A DNA stretch of 64,000 bases from Sulfurimicrobium sp031426915. GTDB taxonomy: Bacteria; Pseudomonadota; Gammaproteobacteria; Burkholderiales; Sulfuricellaceae. Below are positions 1 through 7,947 of this stretch, in pieces. Location: NCBI GenBank assembly GCA_031426915.1, contig JASJPB010000041.1:1-64000 (forward strand), in the 5' to 3' direction. The translations under genes and the position numbers were made by a program. The notes below the pieces were generated by a model. It saw only the letters and a program-made list of their open reading frames with translations, was not told the DNA's origin and did no database searches. The stretch's first letter is position 1. Each line of letters begins with the position of its first letter.

Positions 1-128
1 AAGCCGGTGCCGACCCGATCGAATTCGCGAAAGAGCACAAGGAATTTGCGCGTGCTTTCGAATCTTTCCCGAAAGACGCCGACAAGATCTTCCCTGGCTG
101 GCGCGAAAAACTGGGCGTACACAAGTAA
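1..128 (+). CDS. cbbM: Ribulose-bisphosphate carboxylase form II, C-terminal end (partial)
   Basis: Only the last 41 codons are in the window, read in the frame that begins GCC at position 3 and ends TAA at 126-128. The peptide contains PIEFAKEHKEFARAFESFP and ends PGWREKLGVHK, which I recognise as the C-terminal tail of form II RuBisCO. Form II RuBisCO is the homodimeric CO2-fixing enzyme of the Calvin cycle and favours high CO2 and low O2. The identity is reinforced by cbbQ and cbbO directly downstream, which encode its activase. A strong terminator separates it from cbbQ, so the activase genes may be expressed at a lower level by readthrough or from their own promoter. Confidence 0.88.
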   Translation, partial: AGADPIEFAKEHKEFARAFESFPKDADKIFPGWREKLGVHK

Positions 129-158
129 GTCCAGGATTCAACGCTATGCAGTGAAATG

Positions 159-187
159 CGCCCCCACTTTGCTGGGGGCGTTTTTTT
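159..187 (+). terminator. Rho-independent terminator after cbbM
   Basis: A perfect CGCCCCC / GGGGGCG stem-type hairpin with the short loop ACTTTGCT is followed by seven T residues. It lies 30 bases after the cbbM stop and 45 bases before the cbbQ start. It would insulate highly expressed RuBisCO mRNA from cbbQO or act as a partial terminator. Confidence 0.9.
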
Positions 188-232
188 CCGGGTGAAGAAA
201 CCCCTTTTCTTACGCGGATTACGGAGAAAATC

Positions 233-1099
233 ATGACTGAAAACGAAGTTTCAGTGAAGGCTAACGTGAGCGAAGCGAACGTTAAGCAAAGCGGCCGCAA
301 CTACAAAGATCAATACAAAATTCACAAGGAACCTTTCTACCAGGCTCAAAGCAACGAGACAGCGCTTTACGAGGCCGCCTACGCCGCGCGTCTCCCGGTC
401 ATGATCAAGGGACCGACTGGCTGCGGCAAATCCCGTTTTGTCGAACACATGGCCTGGAAACTGGGAAAACCGCTGATTACTGTAGCTTGCAACGAAGACA
501 TGACCGCATCCGACCTGGTCGGTCGTTATCTCCTCGACGCCAACGGCACGCGCTGGCTGGACGGCCCGCTGACTACGGCGGCGCGCATCGGTGCTATCTG
601 CTACCTGGATGAAATCGTCGAGGCACGCCAGGACACCACCGTGGTGATTCACCCGCTGACTGACCACCGCCGCACCCTGCCGCTGGACAAGAAGGGCGAA
701 CTGCTCGAAGCGCACCCCGACTTCCAGCTGGTGATTTCCTACAATCCCGGCTACCAGAGCCTGATGAAGGACCTCAAGCAATCCACCAAGCAGCGCTTCA
801 CCGCTTTTGAGTTCGACTACCCGGAAGCCAAGCTGGAAGCCGGCATCGTGGCCAGGGAAACCGGCATGAGCGAGGAACTGGCGGCCAAACTGGTCAAAAT
901 CGGCACCACCGCGCGCAACCTCAAGGGCCACGGCCTGGACGAAGGCATTTCCACTCGCCTGCTGGTGTACGCCGCCACGCTCATCAAGGGCGGCGTGGAT
1001 CCGCGGGATGCCTGCCGCATGGCGCTGGTACGGCCGATCACCGACGATGCGGATATCCGCGACACGCTGGATCATGCCATCGATGCTACCTTTGCTTAA
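233..1099 (+). CDS. cbbQ: CbbQ, MoxR-type AAA+ ATPase of the RuBisCO activase
   Basis: 288 residues. CbbQ forms AAA+ hexamers that, with CbbO, use ATP to remove inhibitory sugar phosphates from RuBisCO. Walker A is GPTGCGKS at about residue 60-67 and Walker B is AICYLDEIVEA at about 121-131; the sensor-like stretch LVISYNPGYQ is also typical. Start chosen because GGAG sits seven bases upstream of the ATG. The protein is roughly 20 residues longer at the N terminus than CbbQ proteins I know, which begin near NYKDQYKIHKEPFY. The extra residues (VSVKANVSEANV and flanks) coincide with a dispersed DNA repeat that recurs upstream of rsmA. The next gene, cbbO, begins 12 bases after the stop. Confidence 0.95.
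   Translation: MTENEVSVKANVSEANVKQSGRNYKDQYKIHKEPFYQAQSNETALYEAAYAARLPVMIKGPTGCGKSRFVEHMAWKLGKPLITVACNEDMTASDLVGRYLLDANGTRWLDGPLTTAARIGAICYLDEIVEARQDTTVVIHPLTDHRRTLPLDKKGELLEAHPDFQLVISYNPGYQSLMKDLKQSTKQRFTAFEFDYPEAKLEAGIVARETGMSEELAAKLVKIGTTARNLKGHGLDEGISTRLLVYAATLIKGGVDPRDACRMALVRPITDDADIRDTLDHAIDATFA
247..284. repeat. Copy A of a 38-bp dispersed repeat, inside cbbQ codons 5-18
   Basis: The 38 bases match the reverse complement of 35362-35399 at 32 of 38 positions by my hand alignment. Both copies, read in the appropriate frame, encode a VSV.ANV.EANV peptide. Here the repeat is in frame with cbbQ and supplies most of the N-terminal extension not expected in the family. No third copy was noticed in the window. 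Confidence 0.7.
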
Positions 1100-1111
1100 A
1101 AGGATATAACC

Positions 1112-3379
1112 GTGGTCGAGGCCAACACCGAGTACGAACATCCCCTGATGAAGGGCTACCGCGAGCAGCTCAACTGCGGCTTCCCACAAGTCAGGGATGT
1201 CTTCGATGACTGCATGGCGGAAGCCCTCTCCGTGTTGTCGAAGGATGGCATCACCGCCTATCTGGAGGCGGCCGGCTTCCTGTGCAGGATGGGACGCGGC
1301 GTTGAACCGGTGCTGACATTCCTCGAGGAATGGCCTTCGGTTGCCAAACAACTGGATGAATCCGCGCTGCCAGCGGTGATGGAATTCATCCGCAAAATGT
1401 ACAAATCGCCCAACGGCAAGGCGATCGTGCCGTTCCTGCAAACCCTGGCGGCCACGGCGCGGAGACTGCATTCGCAGGAACAGATGCAGGACTACATGAA
1501 TCTGGCGCTGGATTTCATGAACCGCACTACCGGTTCGATTCACGGCATCCACACCACCTTCCCCAGCCCTGGCTTGCCCGAACTATATGCCCAGACACCC
1601 TACCTGCTCAGCCAGATCCCGCTGCAAGGTCTGAAAAACTGGGTCGAGTACGGCATACGCAATTACGGCGACCATCCGGAACGGCAAATCGACTATTTCA
1701 GCCTGCAATCGGCGGACAGCAAGGCCGTCATGCAGCGCGAGCGCCACGGCACCCTGCTGGTAGACCACGAACGCAAGCTGGATCTCTATCTGCGCGGCCT
1801 GTGGGAACACCACGACTACCTGATCCCCTACTCGCTGGGTTTCGACGAACTGCGCAAACCTATCCCTTATTACGACAAGCTGGGCATCCGCCTGCCGGAT
1901 GTGCATGACGATTTGAACGGCATTACGGGGATTGACCGCTACCGCGCCACGCTGGCCCATATCATGGGCCACAAGCGCTGGACGACAGCCATTTTTGCCG
2001 ACAATTTCAGTCCCTTCCAGCGCATGTCGGTCGAATTTCTCGAAGACTCCCGCGTGGAGTACCTCGCCATGCAGGAATACCCAGGCCTGCGCCGTATTTT
2101 CATGGGGCTTCACCCCATGCCGGCAGAAGACGCCTGCGACCCGGAGAAGGAGTCCGCCGTGCGCCATCGCCTGGCCATGCTGTCGCGCGCCATCCTCGAT
2201 CCGAAGCACCCCTACCAGGACCCGCTGATTATCGACTTTGCCCAGCGCTTTCATGCCCTGATGCAAGCGGGGAAATCCAGCACCCAGGATATGGCCGATC
2301 TGGCCGTATCTTTCGGCGCCAGGGCGCGCCGCCAGAGCGACCAGTTACCCAAAATCCGCTTCAAGGACACCGAAGTCGGCTACCGCGACGACAACCGCCA
2401 ATTGTGGAAATTCATCGAGGAAGGCGACGAGGAAGAGGCTTTCGACCAGCAGCGCAAGGTCGACGAAGGCGAGGAGATCAAGGGTCTGCCGCCGCGCCAC
2501 TATCCCGAATGGGACTATCTCAGCCAGACCTTCCGCCCGGACTGGGTGAGCGTGTACGAAGCATTGCATCCCAAAGGCAATGCGGCCGATATCGACAAAC
2601 TGCTGGCCAAGAACGCCGCCCTGGCCAAGCGCCTGAAACGCATGCTGGACCTGCTCAAGCCGCAGGAAAAAATGCGCATTCGCTACCAGGAAGAAGGCAG
2701 CGAACTGGACCTGGATATCGCCCTGCGCTCCTTGATAGACTTCAAGAGCGGCTCCAGCCCCGACCCGCGCATCAACATGAGCCACAAGACCAGCGGGCGC
2801 GACATCGCCGTGATGCTGCTGCTCGACCTGTCGGAATCCCTCAACGAAAAGGTCGCGGGCACCGAGCAAACCATACTCGAGCTTAGCCAGGAAGCCGTCT
2901 CGCTGCTGGCCTGGGCAATCGACAAACTGGGCGACCCGTTCGCCATCGGCGGCTTCCACTCCAACACCCGCCATGACGTACGCTACCTGCACGTCAAGGG
3001 TTTCAGCGAGAAATGGGATGACGAAGTTAAAGCACGCCTGGCAGAGATGACCGCGCAATACTCCACCCGCATGGGCGCCGCCATGCGTCATGCCGCCCAC
3101 TACCTGGAAAATCAGAAGGCCGAGAAGAAGCTGATGCTCATCCTCACCGACGGCCAGCCCGCTGACGTGGACACAAAGGACGAGCGCATGCTGATCGAAG
3201 ACGCGCGCCAGGCGGTGAAGGAACTGGACACCAAGGGCATTTACGCCTATTGCATCAATCTCGACCCCAAGGCTGACGAATACGTCAGCGACATTTTCGG
3301 CAAGCAGTACACCGTGGTGGACAACATCCAGCGCCTTCCGGAACGCCTGCCGGAACTGTTCATGGCACTCACCAAGTAA
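1112..3379 (+). CDS. cbbO: CbbO, von Willebrand factor A protein of the RuBisCO activase
   Basis: 755 residues starting at GTG, 12 bases after the cbbQ stop. CbbO is the adaptor that binds RuBisCO and couples it to the CbbQ ATPase ring. The C-terminal third is a vWA domain with a MIDAS motif DLSES at about residue 571-575 and a LTDGQPADVD strand near 684. The N-terminal half is the helical CbbO/NorD-type region, and a charged stretch EEGDEEEAFDQQ precedes the vWA domain. Length and domain order match CbbO. The pair with cbbQ next to cbbM supports the QO-type activase for form II enzyme rather than NorQ/NorD for nitric oxide reductase, which share these folds. Confidence 0.94.
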   Translation: MVEANTEYEHPLMKGYREQLNCGFPQVRDVFDDCMAEALSVLSKDGITAYLEAAGFLCRMGRGVEPVLTFLEEWPSVAKQLDESALPAVMEFIRKMYKSPNGKAIVPFLQTLAATARRLHSQEQMQDYMNLALDFMNRTTGSIHGIHTTFPSPGLPELYAQTPYLLSQIPLQGLKNWVEYGIRNYGDHPERQIDYFSLQSADSKAVMQRERHGTLLVDHERKLDLYLRGLWEHHDYLIPYSLGFDELRKPIPYYDKLGIRLPDVHDDLNGITGIDRYRATLAHIMGHKRWTTAIFADNFSPFQRMSVEFLEDSRVEYLAMQEYPGLRRIFMGLHPMPAEDACDPEKESAVRHRLAMLSRAILDPKHPYQDPLIIDFAQRFHALMQAGKSSTQDMADLAVSFGARARRQSDQLPKIRFKDTEVGYRDDNRQLWKFIEEGDEEEAFDQQRKVDEGEEIKGLPPRHYPEWDYLSQTFRPDWVSVYEALHPKGNAADIDKLLAKNAALAKRLKRMLDLLKPQEKMRIRYQEEGSELDLDIALRSLIDFKSGSSPDPRINMSHKTSGRDIAVMLLLDLSESLNEKVAGTEQTILELSQEAVSLLAWAIDKLGDPFAIGGFHSNTRHDVRYLHVKGFSEKWDDEVKARLAEMTAQYSTRMGAAMRHAAHYLENQKAEKKLMLILTDGQPADVDTKDERMLIEDARQAVKELDTKGIYAYCINLDPKADEYVSDIFGKQYTVVDNIQRLPERLPELFMALTK

Positions 3380-3384
3380 ACCAT

Positions 3385-3834
3385 ATGATATTCGACACCC
3401 TTGCCAACGCTGACCGTTACACCGCCTTGCATGCGCTGTTCCCGCGCGCCTTCGAATTCCTGCGCAACACCGACCTGATAGCGCTGGCACCGGGGCGCTA
3501 TCCCATTGAAGGCGAGCGCCTGTTCGCAATTGTGGAAACCGCCGCCGGACGCAACCGCGAGCAGGCAAAACTGGAGTGTCACCGCAAATACGTCGACATC
3601 CAGCTGGTACTTGAAGGCACGGATGAGATGGGGTGGAGGCCGCTATGCGACTGCCATGAGCCGCTTGCAGACTACAGCAGCGAGAAGGATATCCAGTTCT
3701 TCCACGATGTCCCGGCAAGCTGGATTGCCACGCCACCCAGTGCTTTCTGCATCTTTTTCCCGCAAGATGCACACGCGCCGCTGGTCAGCGAAGGCGAAAT
3801 TCATAAGGTGATTCTCAAGATTGCCGTAGCGTGA
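3385..3834 (+). CDS. YhcH/YjgK/YiaL family (DUF386) protein
   Basis: 149 residues. Motifs typical of the YhcH/YjgK/YiaL beta-sandwich (cupin-like) family are visible: LECHRKYVDIQLVLEGTDEMGW, with the conserved H and D, and a C-terminal HAP....IHKVILKI strand. Family members are linked to sugar or sialic acid handling and may bind metal, but the reaction is not settled. The gene starts five bases after cbbO and overlaps the next gene by four bases (GTGA), so it is probably co-transcribed with cbbQO although no functional link is evident. Confidence 0.8.
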   Translation: MIFDTLANADRYTALHALFPRAFEFLRNTDLIALAPGRYPIEGERLFAIVETAAGRNREQAKLECHRKYVDIQLVLEGTDEMGWRPLCDCHEPLADYSSEKDIQFFHDVPASWIATPPSAFCIFFPQDAHAPLVSEGEIHKVILKIAVA

Positions 3835-4547
3835 AACTCGCCACACCGCTGCACGAAATCCAGTCCCGGCTGCACAGCCTCGCCAATCCCGCAACTGCCC
3901 GCACCTTACAGAGTTTCTTCAAGACCGGGCCGGGGCAATACGGCGAGGGGGACATATTTCTCGGCATCAAAGTGCCGGTAGTCCGTGCCGTGGCCAAGGA
4001 ATTCCCGCAGGTGGATCTCGACACTGCGCGCGACCTGCTCCACTCCCGCTTTCACGAGGAGCGTTTGCTGGCGCTGCTCTTTCTGATGCGTCATTTTGAC
4101 GAGGGCGGCGACCCTCAACGCCAGAGCGCCTATCGGGCCTACCTTGCCAACACCGCCTGGATCAACAACTGGGATCTGGTGGACATTTCCGCGCCGCACG
4201 TGGTTGGCGCTTATCTGGCCGATCAGGAACGTACGCCACTGTATCTACTGGCGCGCTCGCCTTCCCTGTGGGATAGGCGCATCGCCATCGTTTCAACCTT
4301 CCATTTCATCCGGCGCAACGAATTTGGCGACACACTGGACATTGCCGCCCGTCTCCTCGCCGACAAGGAAGACCTGCTCCACAAAGCCACCGGCTGGATG
4401 CTGCGCGAAGTAGGCAAACGCGACCCGGCCACGCTGGAAACATTCCTCCAGCGCCACTACCAGGCCATGCCGCGCACCATGCTGCGCTATGCCATCGAGC
4501 GTTTTGCCGAACCGCGGCGCCAGGCATATCTCAAGGGCCGGCTTTGA
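3831..4547 (+). CDS. alkD: AlkD-type HEAT-repeat DNA alkylation repair protein
   Basis: 238 residues from a GTG start that overlaps the preceding stop (GTGA). AlkD removes N3- and N7-alkylated purines from DNA without base flipping, using a concave HEAT-repeat surface. The family signature with the catalytic Trp and Asp is seen as INNWDLVDISAPHVVG at about residue 110-125. The helical repeats with KEDLLHKATGWMLREVGKRD near 185-205 are also characteristic. It is downstream of a metabolic gene set with which it has no obvious functional tie. Confidence in the family is high; the substrate range is inferred from the family. Confidence 0.88.
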   Translation: MKLATPLHEIQSRLHSLANPATARTLQSFFKTGPGQYGEGDIFLGIKVPVVRAVAKEFPQVDLDTARDLLHSRFHEERLLALLFLMRHFDEGGDPQRQSAYRAYLANTAWINNWDLVDISAPHVVGAYLADQERTPLYLLARSPSLWDRRIAIVSTFHFIRRNEFGDTLDIAARLLADKEDLLHKATGWMLREVGKRDPATLETFLQRHYQAMPRTMLRYAIERFAEPRRQAYLKGRL

Positions 4548-4626
4548 GGCTGAGGTTTTTAGGTTGAGGTGCCGCGCAAGCCCAATACAAGGTAAAATTC
4601 ACGCTTACGCTTTCGAGGAAAAACAC

Positions 4627-5511
4627 ATGACCGACGCCCTGTTTCAATCCGACATACGCAGCCTGCCTCTGATCAATCGCGGCAAGGTACGCGACATTTA
4701 TGCACTGGATAACGAGCGCCTGCTGATCGTCACCACCGACCGCCTGTCCGCTTTCGACGTGGTATTGCCCACGCCTATCCCCGGCAAGGGCATCGTGCTC
4801 ACCTCGGTCTCCAACTTCTGGTTTGAAAAACTCAAGCACATCGTGCCCAACCAACTAACCGGCGTGGCTCCCGAATCGGTAGTGGCGGAAAATGAGCGCT
4901 ACCAGGTGGCCGGTCGCGCCACCGTGGTAAAAAAACTCAAACCATTGCCCATCGAAGCCATCGTGCGGGGTTATCTGGTCGGGTCCGGCTGGAAGGAATA
5001 CCAGAAATCCAGCAGCGTATGCAGCATCCCGCTGCCGGCCGGCTTGCGCGAAGCCGACAAACTGCCCGAACCGCTGTTCACCCCGTCCACCAAGGCCGAA
5101 GTGGGCGCTCACGACGAGAACATCAGCTTCGCCACAGCCGAAGGGCTGCTGGGCAAGGAACTGGCTGCAAAAGTACGCGATGTCGCCATTACCCTGTACC
5201 AGCAAGCAGCCGACTACGCCACCACCAAGGGCATCATCATCGCCGATACCAAGTTCGAATTCGGTCTCGACGATGCCGGCACGCTGTACCTCATCGACGA
5301 AGCGCTCACCCCGGACTCATCGCGCTTCTGGCCCGCGGACCAGTACGCCCCCGGTTCCAATCCGCCCAGTTTCGACAAACAGTACGTGCGCGACTGGCTG
5401 GAATCCATCGGCTGGAACAAGAAACCGCCAGCGCCGGAACTGCCTGCCGACGTGGCCGCCAGAACCGGCGAAAAATATCGCGAAGCACTGACACGCCTTA
5501 CCGGCATTTAG
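4627..5511 (+). CDS. purC: Phosphoribosylaminoimidazole-succinocarboxamide synthase
   Basis: 294 residues. It joins CAIR and aspartate with ATP to form SAICAR in purine synthesis. Diagnostic stretches are NRGKVRDIY near the N terminus, TTDRLSAFDV, VVKKLKPLPIEAIVRGYLVGSG, and the late motif IADTKFEFG....LIDEALTPDSSRFWP. An upstream frame extension exists but was rejected because ATG at 4627 follows GAGGAAAAACAC and gives the canonical N terminus. purE follows 17 bases after the stop, making a purC-purE unit for consecutive steps. Confidence 0.97.
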   Translation: MTDALFQSDIRSLPLINRGKVRDIYALDNERLLIVTTDRLSAFDVVLPTPIPGKGIVLTSVSNFWFEKLKHIVPNQLTGVAPESVVAENERYQVAGRATVVKKLKPLPIEAIVRGYLVGSGWKEYQKSSSVCSIPLPAGLREADKLPEPLFTPSTKAEVGAHDENISFATAEGLLGKELAAKVRDVAITLYQQAADYATTKGIIIADTKFEFGLDDAGTLYLIDEALTPDSSRFWPADQYAPGSNPPSFDKQYVRDWLESIGWNKKPPAPELPADVAARTGEKYREALTRLTGI

Positions 5512-5528
5512 CCGCCAGGAGAAATTAA

Positions 5529-6071
5529 GTGGCAACGACCAAGAAAGCCCCAGCCAAGAAACCCGCCGCCAAAATCCTGGTCGGCATCGTCACCGGCAGC
5601 CCCAACGACCTCCCCACCGTGGTCAAGGTGCGCGACACCCTGACCGGCCTCGGCATCGCGAGCGAAATCGTGGTGGCCTCGGCCCACCGCACCCCGGACA
5701 AGGTGCTCGCTTACATCGACCGTGCCCACAGGGAAGACGTGCAGGTGCTGATCGGCTGCGCCGGCATGGCCGCCCATCTCGCCGGCGTCATCGCCGGCCA
5801 CACCCGCCTGCCGGTAATCGGCCTGCCGCTCTCGGGAGGCGTCGTCTCGGGGCTGGATGCGCTGCTTTCAACCGTACAGATGCCGCCCGGCGTGCCCGTC
5901 GCCACGGTGGCCGTGGATGGCAGCAAGAATGCGGCGATGCTGGCGGCGCGGATTCTGGCGCTGAAATATCCGGAAATCAACAAGGCGCTGGAAGCTGCCG
6001 CAAAGAAAGAACGGGAGCGCTATGAAGAGAGTGCAGAGGTAGCCCTGGCGAAGGTTTCTGCCGCGAGATGA
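5529..6071 (+). CDS. purE: 5-(Carboxyamino)imidazole ribonucleotide mutase / AIR carboxylase
   Basis: 180 residues starting at GTG after AGGAGAAATTAA. PurE makes CAIR either from N5-CAIR (class I, with PurK) or directly from AIR and CO2 (class II). Conserved elements include GIVTGSPNDLPTVVKVRDTL, SAHRTPDK, LPVIGLPL, and STVQMPPGVPVATVAVDGSKNAA. The usual AGGAAHLPG motif reads CAGMAAHLAG here, and no purK gene follows, so a class II or variant enzyme is possible. The first 15 residues are a Lys/Ala/Pro-rich tail (KKAPAKKPAAK) that is not part of the fold. Confidence 0.92.
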   Translation: MATTKKAPAKKPAAKILVGIVTGSPNDLPTVVKVRDTLTGLGIASEIVVASAHRTPDKVLAYIDRAHREDVQVLIGCAGMAAHLAGVIAGHTRLPVIGLPLSGGVVSGLDALLSTVQMPPGVPVATVAVDGSKNAAMLAARILALKYPEINKALEAAAKKERERYEESAEVALAKVSAAR

Positions 6072-6143
6072 CTTTGTATTGAGCCCAATACGCTCCTTTC
6101 TCATTGCCACGTCGCACCAAAGGACTCCCAACCATCAGTCAGA

Positions 6144-7070
6144 TTACTCGGCGCTACCCGCCCTGCGAACTGTCGGTACATTTTTCTGAAAAACGAAAAT
6201 CACTTCATAGTCGTTCTGAAGTGCCAGCTTCACGTCAAAAGGCAGATTGAATCTTTCTTTCATCTCGAGGAACATTTCCATCATCGTATCCATGGTCCAG
6301 GCATGGAAATGAATACTGAAACCAGCCTCTTGGAGTGTTTTGGCTTGCTGATTTTCAAACTCCTGCCGAGCTGAGCCATGAGTCTTGCCGAATAGCCCCT
6401 TATCCATGCCTTCAGAGACAAAGATCCTGCCAAATTCCCGATAAGCCAAATCTCGCGACCATTCCGGACCTTCTTCATAGTCTCGCAGGATGTGCTCGAA
6501 CGTGGTTGGATCTCTTGTCCTGTCAAAACATCTGCGCATTTCCGGCAAGCTCAGGTAAATGAACCCTGAGTGCTTCACTACCCTGAGCATATTCTTGAAA
6601 CCTTTGATCGGGTCTTCAAAATGCTCAAGGACATGATTTGCAATCACAAAGTCCTGAGTATTATCACCAAGCTTTGCAAGGGTTTCACCGTCATCGACAA
6701 TATCCAGGTTAACGATCAAGTTCTCATCGACCCCGAAATCCTTCATTGTCAGGCCTGAAATATCAAAGTGCTTTTTGACCTCTTCAACGGTGAATTTATC
6801 TACATAGGAAACATGAGCCGCTGCAGGAACCTTAAGGGGTGACGTGAAGGCACCGATCTCGATACCGTTCCCTTTTATATAGCTCTTTGCCACCCAATGC
6901 CTGACATCCGTGGAATTGCCGTCCAACAGTGCTTCAACGCAAGGCACCGGCGTTGATAACGTTTCCAGCCTGGCAGCCAGCTCGGATATGCGAACATCCT
7001 GTTGGTGCAATAAATAATGTGGCGATCTGATGCCGATAATTTTGCATGCAATTCTGCCAATAATATTCAT
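6144..7070 (-). CDS. SAM-dependent methyltransferase, isolated and AT-richer
   Basis: 308 residues. The class I methyltransferase core shows a glycine-containing motif I, GIEIGAFTSPLKVP, near residue 70, a motif VIANHVLEHFEDPIKGFKNMLRVVKHSGFIYLSLPE near 140-175, and a C-terminal part with HFHAWTMDTMMEMF. The N terminus has a short hydrophobic helix and a helical stretch LHQQDVRISELAARLETL. Such proteins are often found with glycan genes, but its substrate cannot be told. Base composition is visibly less GC-rich than the neighbours and the gene stands alone between convergent purE and a hydrolase, which suggests acquisition by transfer. Confidence 0.78.
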   Translation of the reverse strand: MNIIGRIACKIIGIRSPHYLLHQQDVRISELAARLETLSTPVPCVEALLDGNSTDVRHWVAKSYIKGNGIEIGAFTSPLKVPAAAHVSYVDKFTVEEVKKHFDISGLTMKDFGVDENLIVNLDIVDDGETLAKLGDNTQDFVIANHVLEHFEDPIKGFKNMLRVVKHSGFIYLSLPEMRRCFDRTRDPTTFEHILRDYEEGPEWSRDLAYREFGRIFVSEGMDKGLFGKTHGSARQEFENQQAKTLQEAGFSIHFHAWTMDTMMEMFLEMKERFNLPFDVKLALQNDYEVIFVFQKNVPTVRRAGSAE

Positions 7071-7195
7071 TCTATCTTGAGCCGCTTTCGAAAAAAAGAT
7101 TGAGTTTGCTGCCCGTCCCGTTCACAAGAAATGAATCCATCCGGGAGCGGGGCAACGCATCATGCAGATTATTACGACTTAAATCATTCGATAGA

Positions 7196-7927
7196 TCACT
7201 TGCCCAGCACCTTGTCCAGATAATCCTTCACATACTTCACCAACTCCGCGTCATGGTCGGTGAAAAAATGGTCCGTCCTGGGCGCCAGGATCTGCGTACT
7301 GGCGCTACTCTTGAGTGAAGCGGCGCGCTTGGCAGCGCCTTTCAGCACGATGGGCAAGTCATTCTCGCCATATAGATCCAACACCGCAATACCAAATCCG
7401 CGATAAGTTTCCGCACCGCCCATGCCGATCGCCACCCAGGCATCCACCGGGCGGTCCTTGGCGTGGCTGAGGTAATAATGGCTCATGCGCGAACCCATGC
7501 TGTGGGAGACGATGGCGACTTTTTTGTAACCTTTGGCCCTGAGGAAGGCGACCGCCTGATCCAGGCGTTGCGCCGCTTCCGGGAAGGTGGGCGGGTAGTC
7601 CTCGCCCTTGGCCTCGTTTTTCAGCACCGGCATCTGCACCGACAGCGTGGTGTAACCGGCATCCGCCAGTTGGGCGCGCAGCACGCCGATCAGGTTCCAG
7701 TCGGGATGCACACCCAGGCCGTGCACGATGACCAATGCTGCCTTGGCGTTGGGTGCCTCGGTGAAGAGGGTAAGGAATTTGTGATTGCGCACTTCGAGAT
7801 ATACCGGGTCGCCCGCCACGATGGCAGGGGTGACTTCGTCGGCCCATTTCTTTTCGCGCGCATAGTCAGCACCCCAAGCCAGGCCGGCCATTAGTTGCAG
7901 TACCAGAATCCATGCCAGACGCTTCAT
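7196..7927 (-). CDS. Secreted alpha/beta hydrolase (DUF3530-like)
   Basis: 243 residues with a signal peptide (MKRLAWILVLQLMAGLAWGA). The alpha/beta-hydrolase pattern is present: oxyanion-side HGLGVHPDWN, a nucleophile elbow SHSMGS, an acid in LYGENDLP and a histidine in RTDHFF. The elbow has Ser in place of the first Gly of GxSxG. It resembles DUF3530-type periplasmic hydrolases. The open frame continues far upstream without a stop, but the ATG at 7927 follows GGAGAAAAACA and gives the signal peptide, so the upstream part is not coding. The substrate is unknown. Confidence 0.78.
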   Translation of the reverse strand: MKRLAWILVLQLMAGLAWGADYAREKKWADEVTPAIVAGDPVYLEVRNHKFLTLFTEAPNAKAALVIVHGLGVHPDWNLIGVLRAQLADAGYTTLSVQMPVLKNEAKGEDYPPTFPEAAQRLDQAVAFLRAKGYKKVAIVSHSMGSRMSHYYLSHAKDRPVDAWVAIGMGGAETYRGFGIAVLDLYGENDLPIVLKGAAKRAASLKSSASTQILAPRTDHFFTDHDAELVKYVKDYLDKVLGK

Positions 7928-7947
7928 TGTTTTTCTCCTATGTGGAA

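Noticed and set aside
251..1552. Long open frame (433 codons) on the minus strand over cbbQ and cbbO
   Set aside because: It is the mirror of strongly supported plus-strand genes; its protein is His/Gln/Arg-rich with no recognisable motif, typical of GC-rich antisense frames.
2345..3772. 475-codon minus-strand open frame
   Set aside because: Antisense to cbbO and the YhcH-like gene; no ribosome site or family pattern.
7071..7195. Possible terminator hairpin between the hydrolase and the methyltransferase
   Set aside because: A GC-rich stem with bulges exists but the T run is about 12 bases beyond it.
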